A stretch of 64,000 nucleotides of DNA. It comes from Elusimicrobiota bacterium (lineage in GTDB: Bacteria > Elusimicrobiota > Elusimicrobia > UBA1565 > UBA9628). Below are positions 10,440-19,911 of the stretch, piece after piece. The notes beneath the pieces are model-generated. The model was not told where the DNA came from. It made no database searches and saw only the letters and a list, made by a program, of their open reading frames with translations. Location: contig JACPFR010000014.1 of NCBI GenBank assembly GCA_016182905.1, positions 59,100-123,099 on the forward strand. The letters are read 5' to 3'. Position 1 is the stretch's first letter. Every line of letters begins with the position of its first letter. Position numbers and translations under genes: made by a program.

Positions 10440-11416
10440 CGCCGTCGGACCAGCGGACCGAGCTGCTGGGGCGGCTGGAGCGCCTCGTGGCGCTGCGGCG
10501 CATGCCCCGCGGCGAACGGATGCTCCGGCATCCGTTCGCCGCGGTCGCGCGCTCGGCCTCGATGCGGTGGCTCAACCTGCTCTTCGCGCTGGGCCGCTCG
10601 TCCCGTAAAGCGGCGGCGACCTTCTTCGGCGAGCGCATGACCGTCATCGTCCCTTCGGGCTACGGCGAGGTCTATCTGTACGGGGCCACCGTCGACGCCG
10701 ACGCCGAGGTGCGGCTCAACAAATTCCTCATCCGCGAACTGGCCGAAGGGATGGTCTTCTTCGATGTCGGAGCCTGCCTTGGTTACTACAGCCTGCTCGC
10801 GTCCGCGCTCGTCGGGCCCAAGGGAGCGGTGCATACCTTCGAGCCGAACCCGACGTTGATCTCCATCCTGCGCGGCAACCTCGCCGGGAAGAGCAACGTG
10901 CGCGTCGTCAACAAGGCGATGAGCGGGTCCTCGGGCACCGTCCAGTTCCACGTCGCGCCGCTGCCCTTCATCGGCACCTCGTCGATCCGGGCCGACTGGC
11001 AGCCGCGCAAGACGGAGCTCGTCACCGCCGAGGCGACCTCCCTCGACGATTACTGCCGGTCCGCGGGGGCCTTCCCCGACGTCGTCAAGCTCGACGTCGA
11101 GGGCGTCGAGGACCTCGTCCTCAAGGGCGCCGAGAAGCTTCTCCGCGAGAAGTCTCCGGTCCTCATACTCGAGGTGTTCACGCCGGCCATCGAGTCGGAC
11201 CGCGCCGCCCTGCGGCTTCTGCGCGAGAGCGGCTACGAGCCCCACGCCATCGCCGACGACGGACGGCTGAAGGCCCTGGATTACGAGGGGCTGGACCGGT
11301 ACCTCGCGGAGCTCCGGGCCCGCTACCGGACCATCCAGGACTCGCCCAACGATTTCGACAACATCGTCTTCAAACGCGAAGCGACTGGCGAAGAGGCGCG
11401 CCGCCTGCTATCCTGA
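10436..11416 (+). CDS. FkbM-family methyltransferase
   Basis: This 326-residue protein has a class I SAM-dependent methyltransferase core. EGMVFFDVGACLGYYSLLAS is the SAM-binding loop, VHTFEPNPTLISILRGNL the acidic ribose-binding loop, and VVKLDVEGVEDLVLKGAEKLL the family signature. FkbM enzymes O-methylate sugars, lipids or secondary metabolites; the target here is unknown. The GTG start overlaps the clpC stop (GTGA), so it is probably translationally coupled to clpC, an unusual partner for this enzyme. Confidence 0.85.
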
Positions 11417-11428
11417 GAGAACCGCGCC

Positions 11429-12589
11429 ATGAGCAGAATCGTCGTCGATAGACGCATCCGGTGGGAGGCCTTGCGGGCGCAGGGCACCGACCTGCTGCTG
11501 GTGTCCGCGGTCGTCGTCATCGGCCTGGCCTACGGCCTCGGCTATCGCCTCGACTGGAGCGAGGAGAACGGCCGCCCCGAGGAGGACCAGGAGGTGGCCG
11601 AGATCTCGGCCCCGGCCGCCCTCGCGCCGATGATCCCCGCCCCCGTCCCCGCGCCGGTCCCGCCGCCGGAGGCCGCGATCGCCCCCTCGCCCGCGCAGAC
11701 GACGATCGGGCCCGCGCCGGCGCCGTCGATGGCCCCGCATCCGCGCGACGTCCAGTGGGAGACGATGACCGGGCAGCTCTCCAAGATGGCCGAGCGCTAT
11801 CCCGGCCGGGTCTCGATCTACCTGAAGGACCTCAAAACGGGGCGGACCTGGACGCATCACCCCGACGACTTGTTCCCCGCGGCGAGCCTGATCAAGGTCC
11901 CCGTGATGATCGCGACCTTTTACAAGATCCGCGACGGCCGCCTCGCCCTCGACGAGAAGATCGCGATCACGCGGCGCAACCGCGTCGGCGGCTCGGGCTC
12001 CCTGAAGTGGCGCCCCGACGGCACGAAGCTCACCGTGCGCGAGCTGCTCGTCCACATGATCAACGAGTCGGACAACACGGCGACGAAGATGGTCCTCGAC
12101 CACCTCGGCATCGGCTACGTGCAGCAGCAGTTCCCGCGCATGGGCCTCCTCTATACGGGCATTTATGAGGAAGGCATGAGCATCAAGGGCGGGCGCGTCA
12201 TGCACGAGAACTACACGACCGCGCGCGAGATGGCCTCGCTGATGGACAAGATCTACACCGGCCAGGCCGTCGACAAGGTCTCCAGCGAGGTCATGCTCGA
12301 GATCCTTAAAAAACCCAAGGCCGTCGCCTCGCGCCTGGCCAAGGGCATGCCCGCGGGCTGGGACATCGCGCACAAGACGGGCCTCCTGCGCCAGGCCTGC
12401 CACGACTCGGCGATCTTCCTGACCCCGAACGGCGACTACGCGGTCACCGTGCTCACCGGTCAGAACCGTTCCTACTCGCAGGCCAAGGACTTCATCACCA
12501 AGGTCGCCAAAGTGACCTTCAACCACTACGCCGGCCCCCGGTACTACGCGAAGGCCGGCTCGCGCCGCAGGGCGCGGGCGGCGCGCTAG
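11429..12589 (+). CDS. Membrane-anchored class A beta-lactamase-fold serine hydrolase
   Basis: This 386-residue protein has an N-terminal membrane anchor (residues 21-38), a long Pro/Ala linker (about 60-105) and a serine beta-lactamase/D,D-peptidase domain. The catalytic motifs are intact: S153-x-x-K156 (SLIK), S214-D215-N216 and K316-T317-G318. The usual class A Omega-loop glutamate motif is not obvious. The tether and linker are more like a cell-wall-related hydrolase than a free resistance enzyme, so a role in peptidoglycan is as likely as beta-lactam hydrolysis. TATCCT at 11409-11414 suggests its own promoter with a short leader. Confidence 0.8.
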   Translation: MSRIVVDRRIRWEALRAQGTDLLLVSAVVVIGLAYGLGYRLDWSEENGRPEEDQEVAEISAPAALAPMIPAPVPAPVPPPEAAIAPSPAQTTIGPAPAPSMAPHPRDVQWETMTGQLSKMAERYPGRVSIYLKDLKTGRTWTHHPDDLFPAASLIKVPVMIATFYKIRDGRLALDEKIAITRRNRVGGSGSLKWRPDGTKLTVRELLVHMINESDNTATKMVLDHLGIGYVQQQFPRMGLLYTGIYEEGMSIKGGRVMHENYTTAREMASLMDKIYTGQAVDKVSSEVMLEILKKPKAVASRLAKGMPAGWDIAHKTGLLRQACHDSAIFLTPNGDYAVTVLTGQNRSYSQAKDFITKVAKVTFNHYAGPRYYAKAGSRRRARAAR

Positions 12590-12591
12590 TC

Positions 12592-13116
12592 GTGCGCGCC
12601 CTCCTGATCGCCGCGCTCCTCGCGGCCCCGGCTTTCGCCGGCGACGACGGCTACGAGGACCCGCCCGCGATCCAGCGCTACCTCGCGGAGCTCCAGCTCG
12701 GCGACAGCCTCGAGGACGTGCAGCGCATCTACCCGCCGGCGCAGGACTGGCCCTCCCACGTCGACCCGCGCGGGCGCGTGACGCGCTACCGCGTCGAGCG
12801 CGGCTACGCGAAGAGCTTCCCGAGCTGGACGCAGGCGCTGCTGCTGGGCTTCAAGCGCGGGAAGCTCGTCGACATCCAGGTGGTCTACAACTCCAAGCGT
12901 TCCGGCGAGAAGACCGCCGAGGAGCTGGCCCGCGACCTGTCGCTCACCTACGGCGAGGGCGAGCGCACCCGCGACAAGTTCTGGTGGACCGACTCCCGCA
13001 CGGTCCTGCGCGTGTTCCCCGTCGAGGTGCCGACCTTCAAGGACGGCGTGCGCGGCGTCGAGTGGCGCACCTCCATCCAGGTCCTCGACAAGGGGCTGTG
13101 GACGCGCACCGACTAG
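12592..13116 (+). CDS. Exported protein of unknown function
   Basis: The function is not recognised. The GTG start at 12592, 2 nt after the previous stop, gives a signal peptide (RALLIAALLAAPAFAGDD). The mature 155 residues are mixed alpha/beta with ELQLGDSLEDVQRIYPPAQDW near the start and WWTDSRTVLRVFP later, a layout seen in small periplasmic SmpA/OmlA-like or exported DUF proteins. It has no Cys and no membrane segment after cleavage. It is probably cotranscribed with the beta-lactamase-fold gene. Confidence 0.65.
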   Translation: MRALLIAALLAAPAFAGDDGYEDPPAIQRYLAELQLGDSLEDVQRIYPPAQDWPSHVDPRGRVTRYRVERGYAKSFPSWTQALLLGFKRGKLVDIQVVYNSKRSGEKTAEELARDLSLTYGEGERTRDKFWWTDSRTVLRVFPVEVPTFKDGVRGVEWRTSIQVLDKGLWTRTD

Positions 13117-13126
13117 ACGCTTAGCG

Positions 13127-13648
13127 CTACGGCTCCCAGGGATGGACGACGCGCGTCCATTCCCCGCGCCCGAGGACGGCGTCGATGCCCTTCATCAGCT
13201 CCTCGAGCCTCTCGGGCTTGCGCTCCCCGGAGAAGTTCAGGCTGCGTCCGCCCTCGGACGTCTTGATGTACAGCGCTCCGGAGCAGCAGTCCGCGCAGGA
13301 GGGGCGCCCCTGCAGGGAGAACTCGGAAGGCTCCTCCGGCATGCTCCTCCAATCCGAGTCCGCGACCAGGCGGAACAGCTCGGCGGCGTCCTTCGGCGCG
13401 AGCGTCATCTGCTCGCGCGAGGTCTTCGTCTTGCCCAGCTCGAACTCGAGCCCCTCGAAGATCACGCGCTCGGCCTTGCCGTCGCGCGCGATCGTGATCA
13501 GGCCGCGGCTGGCGGGCAGGGGGCAGGTGAAGGACTGGCGCACCTCCACGATGGGGCCTTCAGGCGCGGGAGCCGGAGCCGGGGCGGCGGGGACGCCGCC
13601 GCGGCAGGCGGCGAGGACGGCGGCGGCGAGCGCGAAGAAGAGCCTCAT
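13127..13648 (-). CDS. Lipoprotein of unknown function
   Basis: The start chosen is ATG 13648. It gives a type II signal peptide with lipobox LAAC (RLFFALAAAVLAAC), and TACACT (13661-13656, minus strand) lies 7 nt upstream, implying a leaderless message. Longer in-frame starts run into the recA control region and lack a signal. After a Pro/Ala linker the mature protein has about 130 residues, including CADCC in the middle and a possible disulfide partner in FTCPLP. It looks like a small outer-membrane or periplasmic lipoprotein with a Cys cluster. It is convergent with the preceding gene and divergent from recA. Confidence 0.7.
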   Translation of the reverse strand: MRLFFALAAAVLAACRGGVPAAPAPAPAPEGPIVEVRQSFTCPLPASRGLITIARDGKAERVIFEGLEFELGKTKTSREQMTLAPKDAAELFRLVADSDWRSMPEEPSEFSLQGRPSCADCCSGALYIKTSEGGRSLNFSGERKPERLEELMKGIDAVLGRGEWTRVVHPWEP

Positions 13649-13703
13649 CCTGGATAGTGTAGGGAACTTTTCGGGGGGGTCGATCGTATGATAGAGCGGG
13701 GTC

Positions 13704-13771
13704 TCGAACAGCGTTCGAACAGTTATCGAACAATAATCGAACTTGTGTTCGAAAAGGACTTCTGCTATACT
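13704..13771 (+). promoter_or_regulatory. recA promoter with SOS-type operator array
   Basis: A good promoter is present: -35 TTGTGT (13743-13748), a 17-bp spacer and -10 TATACT (13766-13771). Overlapping the -35 is the perfect palindrome TCGAACTTGTGTTCGA (13737-13752), which fits the Gram-positive-type LexA/DinR box CGAAC-N4-GTTCG. Upstream, TCGAAC recurs at 13704, 13715, 13726 and 13737, exactly 11 bp apart. The first copy also pairs with a downstream GTTCGA at 3-nt spacing (13704-13718). Confidence 0.8.
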
Positions 13772-13825
13772 AATTCCCTTGGGACCCCGAAGTGACGGGG
13801 ATCTCGAGGAGGGAGAAATCACTCA

Positions 13826-14914
<1,089 letters not shown>

Positions 14915-14930
14915 TCGCTCGGACGTGAAA

Positions 14931-14963
14931 AGGGCGCCGGTCCTTCGGGGCCGGCGCCTTTTT
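14931..14963 (+). terminator. Rho-independent terminator of recA
   Basis: A GC-rich stem (GGCGCCGG... paired with CCGGCGCC, TTCG loop) is followed by TTTTT, 20-45 nt after the recA stop. The UUCG-type loop is very stable. Confidence 0.9.
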
Positions 14964-14969
14964 CTTTCG

Positions 14970-14987
14970 ACTGTTTCCGGAAACAGT
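14970..14987. repeat. Dispersed 18-bp palindrome, copy 1
   Basis: The perfect palindrome ACTGTTTCCGGAAACAGT occurs three times in this window (also 23277-23294 and 26064-26081), always intergenic. This copy lies between the recA terminator and the xerD -10 box, covering the xerD -35 region, so here it could also act as an operator. Confidence 0.75.
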
Positions 14988-15006
14988 CGACTGGTAGAAT
15001 AGACCG

Positions 15007-15906
15007 ATGACCGAGAAGGACAAGGACGCGGCCGCGCGGCTCGAGGAGTACTGCCGCTACTTGAGCCTGGAGCGGGGGCTCTCGCCGCGCACGGTGTCCG
15101 CGTACCGCTCCGACATCGGCGCCTTCTACGCCTGGGCGGCGGAGAAGAAACTCGTTCCGGCCAAGGCCGGCCGTTCCGACCTCGATGACTTCCTGTGGGC
15201 CCAGCGCGAGAAGGGGCTCAAGCCCACCTCTCTGTTCCGCAAGGTCGAGTCGCTCAAGTCCTACTTCGGCTTCGAGATGCTCGAGGGGGGCCTTGCGGAA
15301 AGCCCCGCCGAGACCTTGCGCACGCCGCGCGTGCCCGCGCGCCTGCCCAAGTACCTGACCAAGGAGGAGGCGGCCCGCCTGCTTACCGCGCCGAATACCG
15401 AGGAGTACGAGGACGTCCGCGACCGGGCCATGCTCGAGCTGCTCTACGCCTCGGGCCTGCGGGCGACCGAGCTCGTGTCGTTGAAGCTGGAATCGGCCAA
15501 CCTGCAGGACGGCTGGGTCCGCGTCCTGGGCAAGGGAAACAAGGAACGGATGGTGCCGGTGCACGCCCGGGCGCTCGCGGCGATCAAGGTCTACATCGCC
15601 GAGCGCGAACGGAGATTCAAGAACCCCGCGGCGGAGCTTTTTCTCGGACGGACCGGGAAAAAATTATCGAGGATCCAGTTCTGGCGGCGCTTGAGCGAGC
15701 TCGGAAAGCGCGCGGGCATCAAGCAGCACCTGCATCCCCATCTGCTGCGCCACACCTTCGCGACGCACCTCCTGCAAGGGGGCGCCGACCTGCGCTCCGT
15801 CCAAGAGATGCTCGGCCACGCCGACCTGGCCACGACGCAGATCTACACCCATCTCGACGCCTCGGCCCTGAAGGCCGCGCACGCCAAACATCACCCTCGC
15901 GGATGA
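15007..15906 (+). CDS. xerD: Tyrosine site-specific recombinase XerC/XerD
   Basis: This 299-residue protein has an N-terminal SAM-like DNA-binding domain (about 10-95, SLERGLSPRTVSAYRSDI) and a catalytic domain. The full catalytic set is present: R152, K176, H245-x-x-R248, H271 and the nucleophile Y280. Length and sequence fit the chromosomal dimer-resolution recombinases rather than integrases of phages or integrons. XerC and XerD cannot be separated with confidence. TAGAAT (14995-15000) lies 6 nt before the ATG, so translation is probably leaderless. It should act with FtsK at a dif site, which I do not see in this window. Confidence 0.9.
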   Translation: MTEKDKDAAARLEEYCRYLSLERGLSPRTVSAYRSDIGAFYAWAAEKKLVPAKAGRSDLDDFLWAQREKGLKPTSLFRKVESLKSYFGFEMLEGGLAESPAETLRTPRVPARLPKYLTKEEAARLLTAPNTEEYEDVRDRAMLELLYASGLRATELVSLKLESANLQDGWVRVLGKGNKERMVPVHARALAAIKVYIAERERRFKNPAAELFLGRTGKKLSRIQFWRRLSELGKRAGIKQHLHPHLLRHTFATHLLQGGADLRSVQEMLGHADLATTQIYTHLDASALKAAHAKHHPRG

Positions 15907-15931
15907 GCGATTCGTAGGTTACACTATGCGC

Positions 15932-16525
15932 ATGAAAGCTTTGATCCTCGCTCTCCTGCTCGCCGGACCCGCGTTCGCCGCCGAGACCGGCCCCGACGAG
16001 GAGACGCGCGTCAAGATCGCCCAGTACATGCTCAAGACGCCGATGAACGAGGCCGACCCCACATTGGTCTCCGGCTTCATGAAACTCGACCCCGAGTCCT
16101 TGCCCAAGAAGATGCGCGACAAGGTCCGCGCCAAGCAGATGGAGATCGACGCCGTAGTCAAGATCCACAACGGCAAGAAGAAGGGCCCGTTCCGCTTCCC
16201 CGCGGCCTGTCAGATCAAGATCTACGAGGGCCCCGAGGGGATGCGGGTCATGAAGCTGATCATGGGCAACGAGGAGATCACCGAGGAGGAGGAGGAGTAC
16301 CTCGAGCTGAAGGGGAACTGCACCGAGGAGCAGTTGATGTGCGAGTTCTCGCTGAACATCGTGATGATGCGGCCAAAGGGCAAGCCGCCGCGAAAGCACT
16401 ATTTCGTCATGCAGGGGGACCCCCTGATGGCGTGGGTCGCCGAGAAGCGCGGCGGCGGGGCCAGCGCCGGCAACCAGTACTTCCAGGAGATGAAGCCCTC
16501 CTGCCAGAAGTCCGCCTCGCAGTAG
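15932..16525 (+). CDS. Exported protein of unknown function
   Basis: The function is unknown. ATG 15932 is chosen over ATG 15926 because TACACT (15920-15925) then sits 6 nt before the start, as in other genes here. A signal peptide (KALILALLLAGPAFA) is followed by about 180 residues rich in Lys, Glu and Met. Four cysteines (FPAACQI, GNCTEEQLMCEF, PSCQK) could form two disulfides in the periplasm. A highly acidic stretch (EEITEEEEEYLE) lies in the middle. It is convergent with the thiolase gene across a large foldback element. Confidence 0.65.
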   Translation: MKALILALLLAGPAFAAETGPDEETRVKIAQYMLKTPMNEADPTLVSGFMKLDPESLPKKMRDKVRAKQMEIDAVVKIHNGKKKGPFRFPAACQIKIYEGPEGMRVMKLIMGNEEITEEEEEYLELKGNCTEEQLMCEFSLNIVMMRPKGKPPRKHYFVMQGDPLMAWVAEKRGGGASAGNQYFQEMKPSCQKSASQ

Positions 16526-16627
16526 CGCGAGCGAGACTGAAGACGGCCCGGGTCGCGTCAACCCCAAGCCCCGTCGGACATGATTCTTCCGCCGGGCCTC
16601 ATCACCCGCGCGCTCATGCGCGGCGCC

Positions 16628-16788
16628 GCGACGCGGTTTAATCGGGCCAAGGGAGTGACCTTCGCCGGTGGCCTGGGTCTGCCGCGACAAGGGTGCGTTA
16701 TACGTCGCGGACAGACCCCGGAGGGCGGGTCAATCCCGCCCGTCCCCGGCGAAGGCCACTCCCTTGGCCCGGCCCGTATCAGCGTCGC
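16628..16788. other. Large foldback element with predicted three-way junction
   Basis: The core is 16643-16771. An outer 26-bp stem (16643-16668 with 16746-16771) has a single mismatch. Inside it are two hairpins: one of 7+7 bp with a 1-nt bulge (16675-16688 with 16704-16718) and one GGGCGGG-TCAAT-CCCGCCC (16723-16741). A further GCGACGC/GCGTCGC pair (16628-16634, 16782-16788) may extend the stem. There is no T-run. It lies between two convergent genes. It could be a structured RNA, a non-autonomous mobile repeat or a bidirectional terminator-like element. Confidence 0.7.
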
Positions 16789-16793
16789 GCGAG

Positions 16794-18143
16794 CTAGCTG
16801 AGCTTCGAGACGACCATCGCGCCGCCCATCCCGCCGCCCGCGCACGCCGCGAGCATGCCGTGCTTGCCCTTCGGGTTGTTCTTGAGCGCGTGCACGAGGT
16901 TGAGCATCAGGCGCGCGCCGGTAGCGCCCAGGGGGTGGCCGACCGCCAGCGAGCCGCCGTTGGGGTTGAGCGCGCCGGACTTGTTCTTGGCCTCCCAGTC
17001 GTGGCCGAACTTGTCCTTGCCGAGCTTGAAGATGGAGAGCACGGTCGCCGCGAACGGCTCGTGCAGCTCGATCTGGTCGAGCTCCGAAAACTCGACGCCG
17101 GCGCGCTTGAGCGCCGTCGGGGCGGCCAAGGCGGGGGAGACGCCCATGTGCGCGGGGTTGTTGCCCTCAAAGCCCCAGCCCTTGATCTCGGCGAGTATCT
17201 CCAGGCCGAGCTCCTTGGCCTTCTTCGCGGTCGTGACGACCACGGCGGCGGCGCCGTCGGAGCGGCCGCAGGAGTTGAACAAGGTGACCGTGCCCTTCGT
17301 GCCTTCCTGGTATTTCTTCCCGTCGAGGAACGCGGCGTTGTCCTCGTAGAACTTCTGCATCGGGTAGGCGGAGTTGTCGAACGCGGCGGGAGCCTTGGCG
17401 AACATCTGCGGCTTGCCGATGAGGTCCTCGCGCAGGAAGGGGTACTCGTCCTTCTCGAGAACGGTCGCGCCGTTTCGGACGACGGGGACCACGCTCGAGG
17501 CGAAGAAGCCGGCGTTCCAGCCGGCGATGGTGCGGCGGAAGCTCTCGCGGGCGTACTCGTCCTGCTCCAGGCGGCCGACGCCGTAGATCTGGGCGCAGAC
17601 CTCCGCGGTCGCGGCCATGTTGATGCGCTTGACGGGATCGGTCAGGCCCTGCTCCATCGCGTCGCACACCTGCACGTCGGGGGAGGCGAGGAGCTCGGCC
17701 CACTTCTCCTTGACGACGGACAGCGAGCGCAGCGGCTTGGCGGCGCGGCTGCCGTCGATCGAGTACGGCATGCGGGACATGACCTCGACGCCGCCGGCCA
17801 GGTACACCTCGCCTTCGCCGGCCATGATGAAGCGGGCGGCGGAGGCGATCGCCTCGATGGAGGACACGCAGTTGTTCTGCACCGTCACGGCCTGGACGCG
17901 CTCGGGAAGGCCGGCGTTGAGGGCGGCGACGCGGGCGATGTTCGGGGCCGAGAAGGCCTGTCCGACCCAGCCGACGATGACCCCGTCGACGTTCTCCTTC
18001 TTGAGCCCGGACTTGGACAGGGCCGCGGCGATCGCGTCGACCATCAACTCCTCGGGCTTGATGCCGGCCAGCGACCGGGAGATGTGGCCGATCGCCGTGC
18101 GGGCCCCGCCGGCGACGACGATGGTCTCGGATTTCGCGTTCAT
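16794..18143 (-). CDS. Thiolase (acetyl-CoA acyltransferase), FadI-like
   Basis: This 449-residue thiolase carries out CoA-dependent cleavage of 3-ketoacyl-CoA or the reverse condensation. The nucleophile is C92 in VQNNCVSS. The general base His is in GGSLAVGHPLGATGARL, and the second active-site Cys is in AACAGGGMGGAM. The usual NEAFA is HEPFA, the His-type oxyanion motif of FadI/trifunctional-protein beta subunits, so long-chain beta-oxidation is plausible. ATG 18143 is chosen because GGAGG lies 8 nt upstream; a TTG at 18161 is less likely. It is divergent from a glycosyltransferase gene, and a second thiolase lies 2.2 kb away. Confidence 0.9.
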   Translation of the reverse strand: MNAKSETIVVAGGARTAIGHISRSLAGIKPEELMVDAIAAALSKSGLKKENVDGVIVGWVGQAFSAPNIARVAALNAGLPERVQAVTVQNNCVSSIEAIASAARFIMAGEGEVYLAGGVEVMSRMPYSIDGSRAAKPLRSLSVVKEKWAELLASPDVQVCDAMEQGLTDPVKRINMAATAEVCAQIYGVGRLEQDEYARESFRRTIAGWNAGFFASSVVPVVRNGATVLEKDEYPFLREDLIGKPQMFAKAPAAFDNSAYPMQKFYEDNAAFLDGKKYQEGTKGTVTLFNSCGRSDGAAAVVVTTAKKAKELGLEILAEIKGWGFEGNNPAHMGVSPALAAPTALKRAGVEFSELDQIELHEPFAATVLSIFKLGKDKFGHDWEAKNKSGALNPNGGSLAVGHPLGATGARLMLNLVHALKNNPKGKHGMLAACAGGGMGGAMVVSKLS

Positions 18144-18196
18144 ATCGGTGTCCTCCGCCAAAAGTGAGTGCTCCGGAACATCATATAATAACGCCC
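18144..18196. promoter_or_regulatory. Divergent promoters, thiolase / glycosyltransferase
   Basis: TATAAT (18184-18189) lies 7 nt before the GTG of the glycosyltransferase gene and should give a leaderless mRNA. The same AT-rich patch read on the minus strand offers TATGAT or TATTAT for the thiolase gene, whose SD GGAGG is at 18156-18152. Confidence 0.6.
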
Positions 18197-19522
18197 GTGA
18201 AGCGGCTCGTATTCGTCGCCAGCCATGTCGGCTACCCCATGGACCGCACCCCCCTGGGCGGCGGCGCCATGGTCGGACTTCAGCTCGTGAAGCATTGGAA
18301 GCCGGAGCCGGCGGCCTGGTCGTTGACCGTGCTCGGCTCCGGGCCGGAGGCTCCCGTCGGCGGCTGCGACTACCACCGCCTGGCCGAGCGCCCCGAGGGG
18401 CTCGTGGACCTGGGAGAGATGGACTACGCCCGCTTCTGCCGCGATTTCGAGACGGAGACGACGGAGTGGATCCTGGAGCGGCCCAAGCAGTACCGGCCGC
18501 AGGACACCGTCATCGTCGTCAACGACGTGTCCGAGGGTCCCGCGCTCGCGAAGCTGGCCGAGGCGGGCTACCCGATCCTGTCGATCTGGCACGTCGACGT
18601 GGTGGACTATTTCAACAAGCTCTATCTGCGCCGCATCGTCGCGCCGGAGAAGCTCACGCGCCTGCATGAGCGCATGCGCTCCCTCGGCTTCGACTGGATC
18701 CTGCCCGACGTCCTCAACCTCGTCTTCGAGAAGCAGCGGGAGACCGTCTACCACTCCTCGCGGATGATCGTGCCCTCGCGCGCGATGGCGGATACGCTCA
18801 TGCGCTGCTACGGCGACCTCGTGGGCTACGAGGAGTTGTCGCGCCGGATCGTGGTCGTGCCCTGGGGCGTTTGGTCGGACCAGCCCGGCCCCGCCGACGA
18901 GAACCGCGCCAACGAGCTGCGCGAGTACCATGAGATCACCGATGAGACGACCGTGCTGATGACCTTGTCGCGGATCTCGCCGGAGAAAGGCGTGCATCTC
19001 TTGCTGGAGGCATTACGCCTTCTCGAGGTGAACGGCAAAGTGGCGGGTAAAGATATACGGCTGTTCATCTGCGGGGAGCCGGCGTTCATGATGGGCCAGG
19101 CGTATGGGCGGAAGGTGCGGGCGGCCGCGGCGAAGCTTAAGCAAGTGAAGGTCGTGTTCCCCGGCTACCTGGATGCGGCCGCTAAACGGGCCTATTTCCA
19201 GCTCGGGGACCTGTTCGTGTCCCCGTCCATACACGAAAGTTATGGATTAAACGTCGTCGAGGCCATGCACGCGGGCCTGCCGGTGCTCGCCAGCGACCAT
19301 TACGGCGTGCGCGACACTTTGCCGCCCGACGCCGGGCGCCTCGTCCACTACCCGACCCCGAAGAAGGCGCCGCCGCTGCTGGCCGCGGCGCTCGAGGAGA
19401 TGCTCGCCGACCGCGCCAAGCTCAAGAGGATGGGCGAGGCCGCCCGCGAGGCCGCGTCGGCGATGCCGTTCACCGCGGCGGCCGACGCCGTGCGCCTGGC
19501 CGCGCTGGGGCTGATCTCATGA
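18197..19522 (+). CDS. GT4-like family glycosyltransferase (GT-B fold)
   Basis: This is a glycosyltransferase of 441 residues from GTG 18197. The start 33 nt upstream (GTG 18164) would place the TATAAT box inside the gene, so it is rejected. The N-terminal half has a Gly-rich acceptor loop (RTPLGGGAMVGLQLVKHW). The C-terminal half has VLMTLSRISPEKGVHLLLEAL and the nucleotide-sugar motif SPSIHESYGLNVVEAMHAG with the ExxxxxxxE pair. It probably moves a sugar from an NDP-sugar to a lipid or glycan; the substrate is unknown. It overlaps the following thioesterase gene (ATGA), so this starts an operon of at least four genes. Confidence 0.85.
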   Translation: MKRLVFVASHVGYPMDRTPLGGGAMVGLQLVKHWKPEPAAWSLTVLGSGPEAPVGGCDYHRLAERPEGLVDLGEMDYARFCRDFETETTEWILERPKQYRPQDTVIVVNDVSEGPALAKLAEAGYPILSIWHVDVVDYFNKLYLRRIVAPEKLTRLHERMRSLGFDWILPDVLNLVFEKQRETVYHSSRMIVPSRAMADTLMRCYGDLVGYEELSRRIVVVPWGVWSDQPGPADENRANELREYHEITDETTVLMTLSRISPEKGVHLLLEALRLLEVNGKVAGKDIRLFICGEPAFMMGQAYGRKVRAAAAKLKQVKVVFPGYLDAAAKRAYFQLGDLFVSPSIHESYGLNVVEAMHAGLPVLASDHYGVRDTLPPDAGRLVHYPTPKKAPPLLAAALEEMLADRAKLKRMGEAAREAASAMPFTAAADAVRLAALGLIS

Positions 19523-19911
19523 AGCCGGGCTTGCGCGTCGGCATCACGGTGGACCTTCCGGCCCGCGTCGAGCGGCACATGAAGCCGCATCTCGAGGGTC
19601 TCGTGCGCCACCCGCTGTACGCGACGTGGGCCATGGTCTACCACATGGAGACCGCCGCGCGCATGCTGCTGGCGCCCTACCTCGACGCCGACGAGGAGGC
19701 GGTGGGCGGCGCGGTGCTGGTCAAGCACCTGCGCCCGGCCCGCATCGGCGCGCCGCTTCACGTCTTCGCCAAGCTGGTCAAGATCAAGGGCCCGCGCGTC
19801 TTCGCGCGCACCGAGGTCCACAGCCGCGGCCGCAAGATCGGCGAAGGCTCGGTGCTGCAGATCGTCATGACCCGGGCCCGCTTCGCCAAGCTCATCCAGG
19901 AGGCGCGCTGA
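19519..19911 (+). CDS. Hotdog-fold thioesterase, FlK-like
   Basis: This 130-residue single hotdog domain has the pattern of the fluoroacetyl-CoA thioesterase (FlK)-like group: MKPGLRVGITVDLP at the start, YHMETAARMLLAPYLDADEEAVGGAVLVKHLRPARIGAPLHVFAKLV across the helix and core strands, and KIGEGSVLQIVM at the end. It should hydrolyse an acyl-CoA thioester; the acyl group is unknown. The ATG overlaps the glycosyltransferase stop, and its own stop overlaps the next ATG (TGATG), so translation is coupled across all three. Confidence 0.75.
   Translation: MKPGLRVGITVDLPARVERHMKPHLEGLVRHPLYATWAMVYHMETAARMLLAPYLDADEEAVGGAVLVKHLRPARIGAPLHVFAKLVKIKGPRVFARTEVHSRGRKIGEGSVLQIVMTRARFAKLIQEAR

Noticed and set aside
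14970..14987. The 18-bp palindrome as an enterobacterial LexA box (CTGT-N8-ACAG)
   Set aside because: It fits the pattern by shape, but two of the three copies lie behind gene ends rather than at promoters, and recA itself has a different SOS-type box.
16643..16771. Foldback as an integron attC site or a tRNA-like gene (GGTCAATCCC resembles a T-loop)
   Set aside because: No paired GTTRRRY/RYYYAAC core ends, and no anticodon or D arm of normal size can be drawn.
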